Positions 49,401 to 61,962 of a DNA stretch of 64,000 nucleotides are shown piece by piece. A model generated the notes under the pieces. It did no database searches. It was not told where the DNA came from and was given only the letters and a program-made list of their open reading frames with translations. Every line of letters begins with the position of its first letter. Positions within the stretch are counted from its first letter, which is position 1. Source of the DNA: Sipunculus nudus (lineage: Eukaryota; Annelida; Sipuncula; Golfingiida; Sipunculidae). Location of the stretch: NCBI GenBank assembly GCA_026874595.1, contig CM049320.1, positions 39,804,714 through 39,868,713 of the forward strand, in the 5' to 3' direction. Made by a program: the position numbers and the translations under genes.

Positions 49401-50880
49401 ATATTTCCATTTGTTCCACACTTATGTAATACATAGAATAATATTTTATATAGCAAACATTCAAAACCTTTGGAGAGATCGATAAAGATCGCATAGAATC
49501 TTTCATTTCTCCTTGATAAATATGTCTCAATCAAAGCCATTAATGTAAACATATTGTCTACTGCACTGTAATTATTTCGGTTTGCTCTGCCTGAAGTTTA
49601 TCATAGATTTCAGCCCAGTTACCAATCTTTCATTCAGATTTTTTGTGAACAATTTACTTACAGTATTTAAAAGAGATAGTTATTTGTATCAATGGAACCT
49701 TTCTTGTGTATTGGAATTATAATAGCTTTAGGCCATTTAACTGGATATTCACCAGTAATATATATAATATAAAACAACTGTTCCAATATTGGTATCAATA
49801 ACCCTTGATTTACTTTGATCAAATCCACTGTAATCCCGTCTGCACCTGGTGCTTTTCCACTTTTCATACCCATTAAAGTTTTCTTAATTTCTTCTTGATT
49901 TATATGCATATTAATTTCATCCATACTACTAGAGGAGTATTCAATATTTTGGTTATATTCATCAATGTTTTTTTCAAAATCAACATTAAAGCAACAATAT
50001 ATTTACTGATAACAACCTAAATTATTCAACCAATTTTTCTTTGGATATGTTATTTATTACATTCTTTCTTATGGAAGTTTTAATTTTCTTAAACATATCA
50101 TTTAAGGATGTAGACTGGTGTATATTTTGTATGTCTGTGTTACTGTATTCTTTCTTAAGTAAATTGCATAAATTTTTAAATCTTGAATTTGCTTTTCTGT
50201 ACTCCAGAAAATCAAAGATTTCTGTTTTTAGTTCTAAACTTATTTAATGAAACATATTTGTGTCTCTTCATATTCCCACATCTTTCATTATTTTCGTCAC
50301 CATGGACTCGCCATCTGACCATGATCTTGGCCAATCTTCCTCCTGAATTCCAAGAACAGCAATTTGTCTCTATTCGACTGTTACTCCAGTTTGTCAACCT
50401 TTGTTTTTTTGGTGTTTTATTTTCTGCTTTAATTTCTTTCATCTCACCTTGTTAGCATTTACTTTTTCCAGTTAGTTTTCTAACAACATCTAGCAAATTT
50501 GCTTCATTTACCTCAAATTCAGATGGGTCAAAATGTGTAGCCCTCTGGTCTAATTCTCTCGATCCCCTAATATCGCTGACCTGTTGTTGCTCCGATGGTG
50601 GCAGGTGTGGTATTCTCCCTTTTACTCTCCCGGCTCTTACGTCTGGGTCTAAGTACTCTCACATGCGATATATATTGGTGGGTTGGTCCTCACCAGCCCG
50701 TTACTGTTTCCCCTCTGTCCAGGTCTGGGGCCGGGGTTGACCTCTTCATCGCCACCTTGTATCAGCAGGATAACAAGGCACGTTGCCACACGAAGGGTCA
50801 AGGCAACACTTGTCAAGCGAATAGCTGGGACCCTAAACTTTTCTCGGAATTTAGGATGTGTGAAGCAACCAATTTTAGCT
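46410..50880 (-). mobile_element. LINE (non-LTR retrotransposon), decayed but nearly full span (U3 and flank)
   Basis: The minus strand holds, from 5' to 3', a leader peptide ending in a 2A-like motif (50,727-50,880), a spacer, the N-terminal reverse-transcriptase region, the RT core (49,667-49,924, with KSGKAPGADGITVDLIK and WPKAIIIPIHKKGS), a YADA box where YADD is usual (about 49,170), and the C-terminal Cys/His domain (47,692-48,000). A 3' microsatellite ends near 46,425. Only about 800 bp separate the 2A region from the RT, so the endonuclease domain is missing. Many stops make it inactive. The last domain has a TGA where U2 has a Leu codon. Confidence 0.8.
50727..50753 (-). other. 2A-like translational-recoding motif of the LINE
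   Basis: The minus strand reads GDEEVNPGP, matching the 2A consensus D-x-E-x-N-P-G-P. It is preceded by a hydrophobic stretch (CLVILLIQG), as is usual for 2A. The frame is open upstream to about 50,880 and meets a stop about 25 codons downstream. 2A-like motifs at the N-terminus of LINE proteins are known from several invertebrates. Activity here is untested. Confidence 0.65.
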
Positions 50881-50949
50881 CCTTAAACCTCATTGCTGAC
50901 TCCCATGACACAGCTGAGCTTGTATATGCTTATACATTTCTTATTTAGA

Positions 50950-51389
50950 TCTAAATAAGGAATTACTTACCCTTTTTAGAACTTTTTTAGAGAACTAATG
51001 TGTAACAGAACAAATAATACAGTTGAAATATTTGATTAAGTTAAGTAGATGCATCAGTACTTATTGATACACAAATTCTAAAACTGTGATTATGAAAGTG
51101 GGTTTAGGTGTAGTACATGTGAACTTGCATGCTCGAAAATAGATTTCACCAAGGAAGCCCAATAGAATTACACTTTTTAGCTAGATTTGTTTGGTCAAAA
51201 CAATATTTTAAATGATCTTGTTCATTTTGTGTTTTGTGGTCGTCACAATGGTGTATCTGGAATAAATGTTGACTAGACGTCTAAGAAAGCTAATATGTAT
51301 ATACCAAATGCAACCTGTCTAATCGTTTACTCCTTTTTCAGCATGCATTTTCCTTTATATTGTTTTTTTAGAGTTTTAATTAACAAAAT
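50950..51389. other. Single-copy AT-rich DNA, nothing recognised
   Basis: No open frame of interest, repeat structure or RNA gene was seen here, immediately upstream of the LINE 5' end. Confidence 0.5.
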
Positions 51390-51762
51390 TTTGATACCCT
51401 GTGAGCGGTTCCGGCTGTATTGGAGTTTAAAGCCTTGATGTTCAGTGTATGGGTGTGTATTGGGCACCTTTAATGCTGTGCATTTTTAATTATTGTAGAG
51501 CACTCTCTTCTGATTACTATCCATTGCTTGTTCCTGCTGGACAAAATGTGTAATTTCATACACAGAGTACAAAGTGTTATTATATGTATAATATGTATGC
51601 CAATAATAATATACTTTTACTATTTATTATATAAAAATTACATCATGAATACACGTGCTTTTGAATAGCTGCTGTTAGATAAGGGTACACAATACACACC
51701 CATACACAGAACATCAAGGCTTTAAACTCCAATACAGCCGGAACCACTCACAGGGTATCAAA
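51390..51762. mobile_element. 373-bp element with ~72-bp terminal inverted repeats (MITE- or foldback-like)
   Basis: Left arm 51,390-51,461 (tttgataccctgtgag..., ending gggtgtgtattg) and right arm 51,690-51,762 are reverse complements with only a few mismatches. The roughly 230-bp centre is AT-rich with no coding frame. A target duplication is not obvious at either edge. The long arms and lack of coding capacity suggest a non-autonomous DNA transposon or foldback element of unknown superfamily. Confidence 0.75.
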
Positions 51763-54285
51763 GGGGCTAGTGTTCATGGTGCCTAAAAGCGCCCCCTGAA
51801 GGTCATTTTACATACCCTTAATTAGCTGTATTTTATTATTAGTTTAGGATGTAACTTGTGGTTTCATTAAACCTACAAATTTTGCTTGCTTATTGCTCTG
51901 AAATTGCAGATATTTCACATGACTGAGATGGAGGGGTCAGTTTGATGAAAATCTCAGTAAGAGAAAAGAAAAGTTCTATATTTTTAACCTTTGTGACGTA
52001 TTAGTTACAGGGAACAGGCATAAAATCACATATTGAACAGAAAGCACATTTATATGTAAGTAAGTGCTGAAAATTTGACTAAGATATCTTCAATAGTTAC
52101 TGAGAAAAGTCTTGTTTAAACGTGTTAAAAATTCAAAATTGATCTTAATAGTAGGAATGTGACAATCCACTGGCTAATCTGTACAGTAAAGGGGTAAAGG
52201 GGTACACCATATGCAAATGTGTACCATTGATGTACCGAATACATACTTTGTATTAATTCCTTTGTATTAAAGTTGTCATTAAATTTATAACAATATACAA
52301 TGTACGCTATAAGTAAAATTCCCTCCAATGATTTATGTAATAATAATAATAATAATAATAATTATATATATATATATATTTATATATTATTATTATTATT
52401 ATATGTATATATAGGGTGGGACCTCTCCTTATGGTCACCTCTGTACTACAGCAATTCCCATTAACTGCAACTTTGTGGCTGACCCCTAGAAAATTTACTC
52501 TTTATTGTCATATATTTTTTTCTTAATTACGGGCACCTCTCTAGTCTTAATTACGGACAGTTATCGAGCAACGGAGCTGTCAAATCACCTCTGTATTAGG
52601 TGAGCCATCAGATGAGCCATGGGAAAACGTGAAAACTCTGCGGTTCTTTGATCTTTAGCAGCTGTGAAGTTTGGACAGTGAGCGTTTCCATCTAACGTTC
52701 GTAAGGGCTTTGGACCTGATATGGCTCCAAGTGTGCTGGGAGAGCCATTCCGGTACTAAGAGAGAAAATTACGGTCCTGTTGGCATTCTCTGTGGCTACC
52801 TTTGTTAAATTAGGCCTTTATTAGTTTCTGTGTAGTGCCTATGATAGGGCCGACAGACCGCCTGATGGCTGAATGGTTTATTTGCTTAAGCTGATATCAG
52901 ACGTTGGACGTTGGTTTGAAAAAAATCCTGTGGGCGGGTTTACGAAGTCTGTGGTGGGTTCATAAAATAACTACTTAAATTACTACTAAAGAATGAATGA
53001 CAAAGTAAGACTTAGTATAATTGCTTTCTAATTGCTCTCAAATTGCCGCGAGATAACTAAGAAATTTATTGTTAATTTATTACCTGATTTATGGAAAGGT
53101 ATTTGTTAAATACAGACAGGCAGATTGTCAAGAACAAGGACAACAATCTTCACAAGCTAGCTGCGAATGTGACCAGTGATGGCAAAAGTCTGCGTATGTA
53201 CACCTAATGAAAACATCAGATCCACATGACTATTTTGCAACAATATACATATTCAATTGTTTGTTTGTTAATAATCATTATCTTAAGCATTTACACATAT
53301 AAAATCATGTCGGTAACTTAAGCTAGAGGTTTTGCAATATGACTTCACATCTCCTGAAAAAGAAAGTAGCTTACTAAAGATTAGTCAAGATTCAGGCCTG
53401 TGTGTAAAGGTTTATGTTTCATCCCTTTGGCCAGTCTGGCAAGTAGTAACCAACTTTTGGTTGCCCTACCATCATTTTCGAGGAATTAACTTGCAGCAGC
53501 TGAACAGTTAAACGTTAATGCCAAGCCCTTAACTGTCATTGGATACAGGATTCACAAGTTTTACGAAAAGAAACTGAATGACTTAGCTTTGTCCTTTTAG
53601 AAATATCAAGAATCTTCAGTATTACCATAAGAAAATGTTTACTTCTGATTATAAGTTATGTCATATTTACCCCTTACATTATATGTGATTAGATAAATTA
53701 TACATTTTATATGGCCAGGTGAGGTAGCATGAGCTGCAATGTATTGTTGTCCATTTAAGTTACCGAGAAATGCGATTGGCTTTTTTTTCTTTTTTTTCTT
53801 GCCACTTTACGATATTATTCTTAAGTTAGTTGAGAAACAATTTAAGTGGACTAGGCAGGAGTCCAAAGCGCCTGCTAGGGAGTGGCAATTGACAAACTGT
53901 TCAGTACAGGCTCTCATTAAAAAACTGTTCAATACAAGTGCACTTGGCATACTGAGGCTAATGATTTGTATCCACCTCATGGGGATATTTTTTATATTTT
54001 AAATCAAATCTATGTAGAGTCAAAATCAGATCAAAGTCACATGTAAAAAAAATAAATCTTGTTTTAATTTCTTTATCTGAAGGGTATTCATTTTGCAATT
54101 GGAGGTATATCCTATCTCATCAGTTCAGTGCCTAGTTAAAGTACTTGAGGGATGTACCAAATAGAAGCAGAGGCTACTATTCTGATCAGTAAGTACCAAA
54201 TCAACCAGGTGATTAACTAATAGCTCTTTGTCAAAGGTCAGTAGATGCACCTAAAATTGTGCATAATTAAGGCATATCTTGCTGC
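51763..54285. other. Single-copy region without a recognised gene
   Basis: The region contains a mirror-like microsatellite at 52,335-52,402 (AAT repeats, then AT, then ATT), a moderately GC-richer stretch at 52,420-52,960 with no long frame, and T-rich tracts near 53,785. No convincing exon was found. Confidence 0.5.
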
Positions 54286-54950
54286 ATTTTACTGTCCTGC
54301 AATTTGCTCACCTTTTCGTATTTATTATGTCATATTACATTATTTTTATTATAATATATAAGCATTTATTTTTTTGTTTTGATTCAAGTTAAAAAAAAGT
54401 AGCGTATTTGGAAAATGCAATTTATGAAATGTTTTTGTCTTCTAAGAAGTTATCAGAGCGGTTCAAGATAACAAATATATTGTTGTATACTTATAAATGA
54501 TAAAAATTATGTGTAACAACAATTTTAACATTTGTTCAAAATCCAAGATTTAAACTGTATTTCTTAAATTGTATAGCTGTCTCCGCTCCAATGTACAAAA
54601 CATTTCATGCGTTAACCAAAGATTTTACTGTCCTGCAACTTGCTCACCTTTTCGTATTTATTATGTCATATTACATTATTTTTATTATAATATATAAGCA
54701 TTTATTTTTTTTTGTTTTGATTCAAGTTAAGAAAAAGTAGCGTATTTGGAAAATGCAATTTATGAAATGTGTTTGTCTTCTAAGAAATTAATAGAACGGT
54801 TCAAGATAACAAATATATTGTTGTATACTTATAAATGATAAAAATTATATGTAACAACAATTTTAACATTTGTTCAAAATCCAAGATTTTAACTGTATTT
54901 CTTAAATTGTAAATGTACAAAACATTTCTTGCGTTATCTAAAGATGTCAT
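54286..54950. repeat. Local tandem duplication, two ~336-bp copies
   Basis: attttactgtcctgca begins at 54,286 and again at 54,622. The copies stay alignable to about 54,950 (caacaattttaacatttgtt, then ccaagatttaaactg), with minor substitutions and a short deletion in the second copy. Confidence 0.85.
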
Positions 54951-55190
54951 GTTGTGGTAATGAAGCATTTTAAAAGAAATTAATTTCCATTAGGTTCATT
55001 TATTAAAATATAATTAAACCCATCAGTTGGCATAATTTGATAATATATAAGCCAAATCATGAATCGTAAAGGTGCAATTTAGAGTTGTTAATTCTAAATC
55101 AATTGTTGTTTTCAGATAAGTATTGTTTTGCAAATTAAAAAAAATATAATTTATAAAAAAAAATACATCGGTTTGTTTAACTTAGCCATA

Positions 55191-55735
55191 GATTCTGATG
55201 CAATTTAGAATTTAGATATATATGTTATTTTACAGTAAAATTTATAAACATGACAAAAAAGATGTAATAAAAAAGGAAGGATCTAAAGCAAAACATACGT
55301 TCATAAAACTTCTGCCTCAGTGGATTTGGAATTGAAGTGATTTGCTTTTCATCCATCTGCCTGTTTTAAATTGTTAATAATTATGAATTAACTGTTTTCC
55401 ATGTAAGCACTGTGTATTTAATTTAATATCCTGTTTGTACATGCAAGGTGTTAGCTAAAGATTCTGATGCAATTTAGAATTGTGAATCAATTTAAATATT
55501 CAGATATATATATGTTATACTGTAAATATACAGTAACATTTATAAACTTAAAAAAAATGTAATAAAAAAAGAGGACCAAATGCAAAGATTAGTTCATAGT
55601 ACTCCTGCCTCGTGGAATTGGAATTTGAGTGATTTGCTTTGTTTTTCATCTACCTGTTTTTTAAATGTTAAAAAATAACTTTATTCATGTAAGCACTCTT
55701 GATTTAAATTTCATATCTTGTTTGAGAATGAAAAG
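55191..55735. repeat. Diverged tandem duplication, two ~270-bp copies
   Basis: gattctgatgcaatttagaa recurs at 55,191 and 55,460. Both copies are followed by a tataaac segment, a gcctc...ggaattg segment, gtgatttgctt and catgtaagcactg/c. They are more diverged than the 336-bp pair next to them. Confidence 0.75.
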
Positions 55736-55933
55736 GTGTTGTAACTCCCATCACCCTCCCCCCCCCCCCCTCGGTCGCCATTGTGTTCTTGCACCTGAGC
55801 ACTGGGGACAACAGTTTTAAAGAAAACAATATACAGAGGTACAGAGGTGTTGTAACTCCCACCGTTATCAAGTTCAACCCCCTCCCCCACCACACCCACT
55901 TTCAAGCTTCTCATACATGTATAATGGGGACTT

Positions 55934-57010
55934 TATTAGGGCCCCGCTTGACGAGCGGTGCCCCTAGTGATCACCGTGTCAACCTGTCCCTCCGTCCATC
56001 CGTCAGTGACACTTTTTTTTCGCGCACGATAACTCAACAAAAACATACTTAAGCTTTACCGTATTCACAGGGATGATTGGTACATATGAGGGCTCCAGAT
56101 CTATTTGAACATACCTGAAGACAAGTCAGAATTCCAATATGGCCGCCACAGCCCAATCGCTGATTTACTTTCTCAACAACAACATGCTTGATTTATCTAA
56201 AATTCACAGGGATCATTGGTACCTGTAAGGGCTCCATACCAGCTCCAGTCGAATAACAGACCTGCTGGAATTCCAGTAGGACCTCCACAGCACAGTCGGT
56301 GATTTTTTTTCGCGCGCAATATCATAACAACAACACGCTTTATTTTCTAAAATTCACATGCATGATTGGTACTTATGAGGGCTCCATCCCTGTCAAATTA
56401 CGCACCCGCCAAAATTCCTATGTGCAGCCAGACTACAATCAGAGAGTATGTATTGCAGACATTATTTCAGACATATCTTCTTTAATATTTTTTTAACCAG
56501 TAACATGTTTTTCCTCATGCATATGGATAAAAATCTGTTTCTGTTTGTCATACTTCAAAACAATAAACTTAACCTTTTACCCATATGTAAACTAGCTCAC
56601 CACAACCGGAAAAGCAGCGCCCTCTGAGGACCATTGTTCGACCACATCTAGTTGCAACTGTTCTCATTTTATAAATTTTGAAAAAAATATGGTTTAATGA
56701 AAAGTAGGATCTTACTGAACAAATGTGTAGACTGCTGAATTGTCAACATCTTATAATAAAGCCAACCAATTAGCATGGAAACAGAATAGAGCCTATGTTC
56801 ACAAACTGCCTTCATGCTTCAGCTTCAACATTAGAAAACACATGGTCAGATTGCAAAATATTATTTGCAACAATATCTTCAATCATATCAACCATTCATG
56901 GCCTGTATTACCTTTCTCTTAGACTGTATCTGCATTTGATATTATTTTAGACTTTAAACTTAAAGGTCAATTTCAACTGAGCATAGTGACCCATGGGTCC
57001 CTTGTTTTTT
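55934..57010 (+). repeat. Interspersed repeat with hairpin start and ~150-bp internal repeats
   Basis: It begins near ttattagggccccgct with a stem, ccgct tgacg agcgg, followed by a ccgtccatccgtc run. Three degenerate monomers of about 150 bp then share tctaaaattcacagggat, gattggta and gagggctcc (about 56,010, 56,165 and 56,310). It ends around gtgacccatgggtccctt. This organisation is common for molluscan interspersed repeats. No coding frame was found. Confidence 0.6.
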
Positions 57011-57189
57011 AATTAAGCTGACTTAAGGCATCTCAGCCATAGCGATTACCCTTTATCAATGCATTCTGTCAACAGGCTGTAAACAAGGCACAAAATGTAA
57101 CAGCTGGACCTATTTACTTTCCATCAAAAGAGGTCCAAGGCGAAACTCCTTGGTGAACTGTATTTTCAAGTTACATACATTACTAACGT

Positions 57190-57520
57190 ACATGATTTCA
57201 GGCACCATGACATTCAGACAGGGCACAAATTGTATCCATTAGGCCTAGAAAATTCTATCTACAGGGAGGTAAAAAAAGCCTGAATATCTTTGCAAACCTA
57301 AAATTAAGTCATGGAGACCTATATTTTGTAAGCTATGGGCAAAAAAGCACCCAGACAATCAAGCCTAGAGTTAGGCCTCGAGTCTTTTGAAGGGTCATTC
57401 CTTGTAGGCTGAAAATAGGTCACTGTCACCTATATTCTGGGAGTTATGACGAAATACCAAAACATGATTTGAGCACCCTGTATGTCAGATAGCACAAATT
57501 GTATATGGTAGGCCTAGAAA
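57190..57520 (+). repeat. Dispersed ~160-bp monomers related to the repeat 3' of exon e
   Basis: Two or three monomers carry gacagggcacaaattgtat, taggcctagaaa, aaattaagtcatggagac and ctatattttg. They match motifs in 26,413-28,060 and 44,704-46,390, showing that the family is present outside the array. Confidence 0.6.
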
Positions 57521-57776
57521 AGGTATCAATAGACCTCTATCATCACAAAACCATCAAAACCTTGTTCTATAGACAATTCATAGGGACCTCCTACCCTACT
57601 TTTGATCATGGGTAGTTAATGAAGTCTAATAAGACTAATAATTGAAAATTGGATAATCATGTTGATTTATGATAGCTACATGTACATTTGACGTGCAACA
57701 CCACTAAAATGTTTTGCATCTGCCAAGCATAGACTAAGTTTTTGCAAGTGGTGGTCTATCTGTTAGCAACATTATT

Positions 57777-58821
57777 GTATCCTAAGACAAAGCCAGGAAA
57801 TGCATCTTTTCATGACGGTGCTGTCACCACCGCCGCCATCGCAGATAAATCTTGCCTGTCTGATAACACAAAGAACTTTTTACGGATCATTGCCAAACTT
57901 TGTGTGCAATGGTATGGGTGAGAGGACGAAGGCTCTTAAATTGGGTTATAACCTGGGAGAGTGAATATGTCCATTTATGGAGACAATGACACAAATTTCT
58001 TAAATATCTTGAAAATTGGCTGAAGATCTTGAAAAGCATTGTCATATACTGGAAACTGGTGATGCCACCTATTATCTGTTCTTGTTTTCGCCCCTTTTAA
58101 TATCCCATCATTGACAGTACTTTCAGCATTATAAGTCTCTCATGTTATGCGAAACAGATTTTGGATGAGGTTTTAATAAAATTTTGGTCATGACCTTTCC
58201 CATGGATGAGGCCTTGACCTTGATTATTTCTATATTTGCTGAACATTACACAAAATCTTGAATATCTCAATAAGAGATGCATGAATAGGTCAAAGGAGCA
58301 AAAGGACAAGACTTTTTTATAGCTATTTCTTATCGGGAGGGGGCGGGGAGGGAAAGGTGGTACCAATTTTTGTCCTTTCCTTTTTTCTCACCTTTTAATA
58401 CCCACATCATTGTCACTTGACAGTGCTGTTAGCTTATTACTCAAAAACTAATGGACAGGTTTCTTTCATATTAAGCATATACATAGACATATATGAATTA
58501 TGTGAAGAGGTATATCTAAATTGGGATCATGACCCTACCTATCAGAGTGGCTTTAACCTTGAATATTTCCATATATGGTGAAAAAAAATATTGCTTGTTC
58601 AAGTCGAAGATGTATCTATCTCAAAAATCAAAATGAATTATATCAGATGATAAGTTGTTGAAAGAGGCTAGTGACCTTGACCTTGGCTTTGAAGGTCACC
58701 CGCTTAGAAGCCCTGGTGGCTTTGCCAAGTGTCAGTATATGCTTCTCAAGAAAGGAGCCTATTTTGAAAAGGGGGTGGGGTGAGTTGTCAGGGGGATATA
58801 AGTATGGCATCTGCTATGCCA
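57777..58821 (+). mobile_element. Helentron-like (pearl-type) non-autonomous element, older copy
   Basis: It starts with a degenerate stem (gtatcctaagac...gccaggaaatgc), then a CCG-rich stretch. Two internal ~320-bp repeats follow (aaactggtg..gccacctattat, then cattataagtc, then atatggtga). It ends with gttgtcagggggatata and a terminal stem, ggcat ctgc atgcc. The layout matches 61,963-62,918. The assignment rests on structure only. Confidence 0.5.
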
Positions 58822-59546
58822 AAAATAAAATGTAGCTCCTACTAGTACAATAATGAAATATTTTTGTATCAAGTACAAATGCTTTAATCAAACACATATA
58901 TTCATTCAATTACAAAGTTAAAGGTTGGCAAACAAGCCCTAAAAAAATCTGACCTAAAATTGTGAATGTCAGACTGTAATGTTATTAGTAATGTTAACAG
59001 GATTAGTGTGTGGCCTTTGTGTAATTTGTCAAAACCTATCATTATAATTTTTCAGGAAATTTAGGTAAATATATTCATTGCATTCAAATATTATTAATAT
59101 TGTAATGTTACTTCACAGAATAAGAAGACGGCATTACTTTGTTACCAGAGAGGACATAGAAAATCGTAAGGGGACCAGTTGACTGTTAGGAAGAAGATGA
59201 CTGTGCTTTCCTCTGTTTTCTGATATGTAATAAGAAGATCACAAATTTGGCTAGATATCAAGGAAAATAAAATATCACAAAGGATATAATGCTCCACTAA
59301 TGATCCATCATTAGTAGAAGTGGTCTTTCCTCAATAGAATGTAAATCGATATAGTTAATTGTAGGCCATAGTTTGCCAAATACCTATCCCTACAAACAGT
59401 TTGTTATTGTTTCACCTAAAGCTTCAGTAACATGTGAAATGTATTATATGGTGATTGTACTGAGGAAGAAGGATAGATATTTAAGAAGAGGCGGCTAAAG
59501 GTGTAATCGCTGTGACCTATGGATCGATCACTGTACCAACTCATAT

Positions 59547-59549
<3 letters not shown>
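58822..59549. other. Single-copy DNA, nothing recognised
   Basis: This AT-rich stretch has no long frame or repeat. It lies between the older Helentron-like element and an AT microsatellite. Confidence 0.5.

Positions 59550-59602
<53 letters not shown>
59550..59602. repeat. (AT)n microsatellite
   Basis: An uninterrupted AT dinucleotide run of about 53 bp in the unique flank. Confidence 0.95.
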
Positions 59603-59604
<2 letters not shown>

Positions 59605-59974
59605 TATTAGTCAGTTGTTTCACAGGTTTTAAAACTCTGAACTGGAACTAAATGTTAAGTAGCATAGTTCACATTGATATTCATCATTTTTTTATTATTA
59701 CAAATATTTGGTTAATATATGACACTAATTTTAATGTGAACTATGCATCTTTGCATTTTCTTCTAATGTGTAGACGACGTGTATAAGTTGAATATTGTTT
59801 AACTTATTTGTAATACGCTGTGCTGGCAAGTACATTGGTAAAGTATATTTATATAATGTATGTTTGGGTAAATAAAATAGACCTATATGTTCAGTTGAAC
59901 CAAATGAGTTCTAAGTTTTTCTATAATTCTTGTGACTTTATTAAAAATTATCTATCATTGCATCATCGAGAAAT

Positions 59975-60169
59975 ATGGGACCCCCAGAGATAAATAAACA
60001 TATTTTTCAAAATTTAGGAATTGTTATGTTAATAATATTGCTTATACTATTAGAAACATTGTTATGCGTTTCAGAACGTCGTTATGTTTGGTCATCATTT
60101 GGGCATTACTCCGGTAGTTATTTAGATGACTGGATCGTTTCCATTTTACTACGTCCTTATATACTTTAA
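59975..60169 (+). CDS. Small open frame with one predicted membrane segment (doubtful)
   Basis: Sixty-four codons start at an ATG preceded by an A-rich stretch. Residues about 14-32 (LGIVMLIILLILLETLLCV) form a hydrophobic span followed by two Arg, resembling a signal anchor. The tail is polar and aromatic. It could be a first exon, a small membrane protein or chance. No family, promoter element or clear splice donor was recognised. Confidence 0.2.
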   Translation: MGPPEINKHIFQNLGIVMLIILLILLETLLCVSERRYVWSSFGHYSGSYLDDWIVSILLRPYIL

Positions 60170-61574
60170 ACACGTTTCACAACAAGCAATATCCAACAAC
60201 CTATCTGGTCCCGAAAGTACTATGATGAAAACGTTCTATGTGAGTGTGACTGGATTGTGTTTCTTTTGATACGTTCATAAATCCTTGGTAACACGTTTAA
60301 AAATATCCAAGTATTCTTTTCAGTACCAATAAAGCCATTGAGAGAACGCTGCTGAAACCTCGTTGAAAGGTTTTCAAAATGCTTTATGAGAACATAGAGG
60401 GGACATACCTGCATGCTATTTCCCGAACATGAATGCAAATGTGACTTGTCCGAAACGTTGCAAGTTTGTTACCTTTATATTCAGCCCAACAAATAACGTT
60501 TTTTTTAAATATTTTGCCAACATTTAACTGTATCCCGAATCGTTGTGTAAGCATTAATTAAATGGTTTTTAAGGGAAACGTTATTATATCGTCGAAAAAA
60601 ACTTTACTTTGCCTTGGGCTTAACATTAAAGAAAAAAAGTAATCGTTACGAAAGTGCACAGTGTTTACATTGTTTAGGTAACTATTTTGGCTAGCTGGAG
60701 GAGCTCCTTCTCATGCTTGAGAAGACTTTCTTTCAGTAGGGTTTAATTTCTCAATTTTTCGCTCAATTATAATTGTTTTTCTCTCCTAAACTTCGCTGTT
60801 CCATGTATTTAGTGGATTGAGTACTTACAGAAGGTGGAGAAACTGGTGAAGTACTCACAGCGGCAGGTTAGATTACTGTCGAATATGATCACACTCGAAC
60901 AATTGCTCCAAGTCACGTTTTGCGCCAAATTGTCCCGTGACCGAGTGAAAACGCTTTGATAATTTTCTATCCATAACTCCAAAATTAACCGCACGAACTA
61001 TAAAGTTGTGATAATGCCCAAAATGAAAACATTTTTAAAGTCTTCCAAAACTCCTCCATCTGACAAGTTTTGAATGGCAAGGAACTCATTATGATCACTT
61101 TATGTGTATGAAGCTGATGAGGCTGTTCCATGATAAATGATCGGAGAGCACTCAAAATACACATCAATAGTTTGAAGACTTTTAGGCCATTAGATTGAAG
61201 ATTTCATTTTTTCAGTATGGGAAAACAACGAATGTTATTTCAGGGTTCCCCTCGCTATAACCTAAAAATCGTAAGGTCCCATGATTGTCAACTATAGAAC
61301 GGTTTCACGTCATGTGGATCCAGAATAATATGACTTGGTTCAGGGGACGAGGAACAAGGGGATTCACCCTCAATATTTGGCAACCCCCCCCCCAGAAACG
61401 TATTCTCGTCAACGCAACTTGAGGCAGATCAACAACCTTCTCATCGTCAATACATTATATCTCTGCTTTGCAACACATAATAATGCTTGGCAACACGTTA
61501 CAAGGCAGCATTGAAGCTCAAAGCAATAGCACTTTATCATCATCGTCTGGTGAAAGAGCGGGCAGGGTATTAGT
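60170..61574. other. Single-copy region without a recognised gene
   Basis: Moderately AT-rich with no tandem structure. Only short frames occur on either strand, none resembling a known family. A short C-homopolymer lies at 61,385-61,394. Confidence 0.5.
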
Positions 61575-61959
61575 GTGACGACTCCCAAGAAAGATGCAGA
61601 CTGCTGGACGGAAAACAATCTGATAGTGTCCGAAGAGAAGATTCACAAAACACTAAACAGGCATCCACAAAAGAACATAATCATGACGGAAATCGATATG
61701 GCTAAGCTGAAAAAAAAATTCTATTACATATATAATAACAATGTGAACAAATTTGAAACGCTCCAACCTGGGAAATCATCAACGTGGGCGCTATCGTACA
61801 GCCACTGCTGGGGACATTTGGGAAAGTTTCCGAGATGAGGCCCACTCATCAGCGCTTAATATACTTGAATCTGTTACCAACTAGAAATATGGTTGGTTTT
61901 GATGATAGTGATGAGGAAATAAAGAACTATTTACTGAAGGGCACTTCCTTTACCCTTTA
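61575..61959 (+). pseudogene. Coding-like fragment of unknown origin, frame-broken
   Basis: An 87-codon frame (61,575-61,838) is Lys/Asn/Glu-rich (KLKKKFYYIYNNNVNKFE). It is overlapped near its end by two other protein-like frames: RGRYRTATAGDIWESFRDEA in one and RPTHQRLIYLNLLPTRN ... FDDSDEEIKNYLLKG in the next, ending in TAA at 61,957-61,959. Such hand-over between frames suggests a once-continuous coding region with frameshifts, perhaps a transposase remnant or decayed exon. It ends just before the Helentron-like element. No family was recognised. Confidence 0.25.
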
Positions 61960-61962
61960 ATT

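Noticed and set aside
50595-50948. 117-codon + strand frame
   Set aside because: It is antisense to the 2A-bearing leader of the minus-strand LINE, whose frame has the recognisable motif.
58145-58366. 73-codon minus-strand frame
   Set aside because: It lies wholly within the degraded Helentron-like element.
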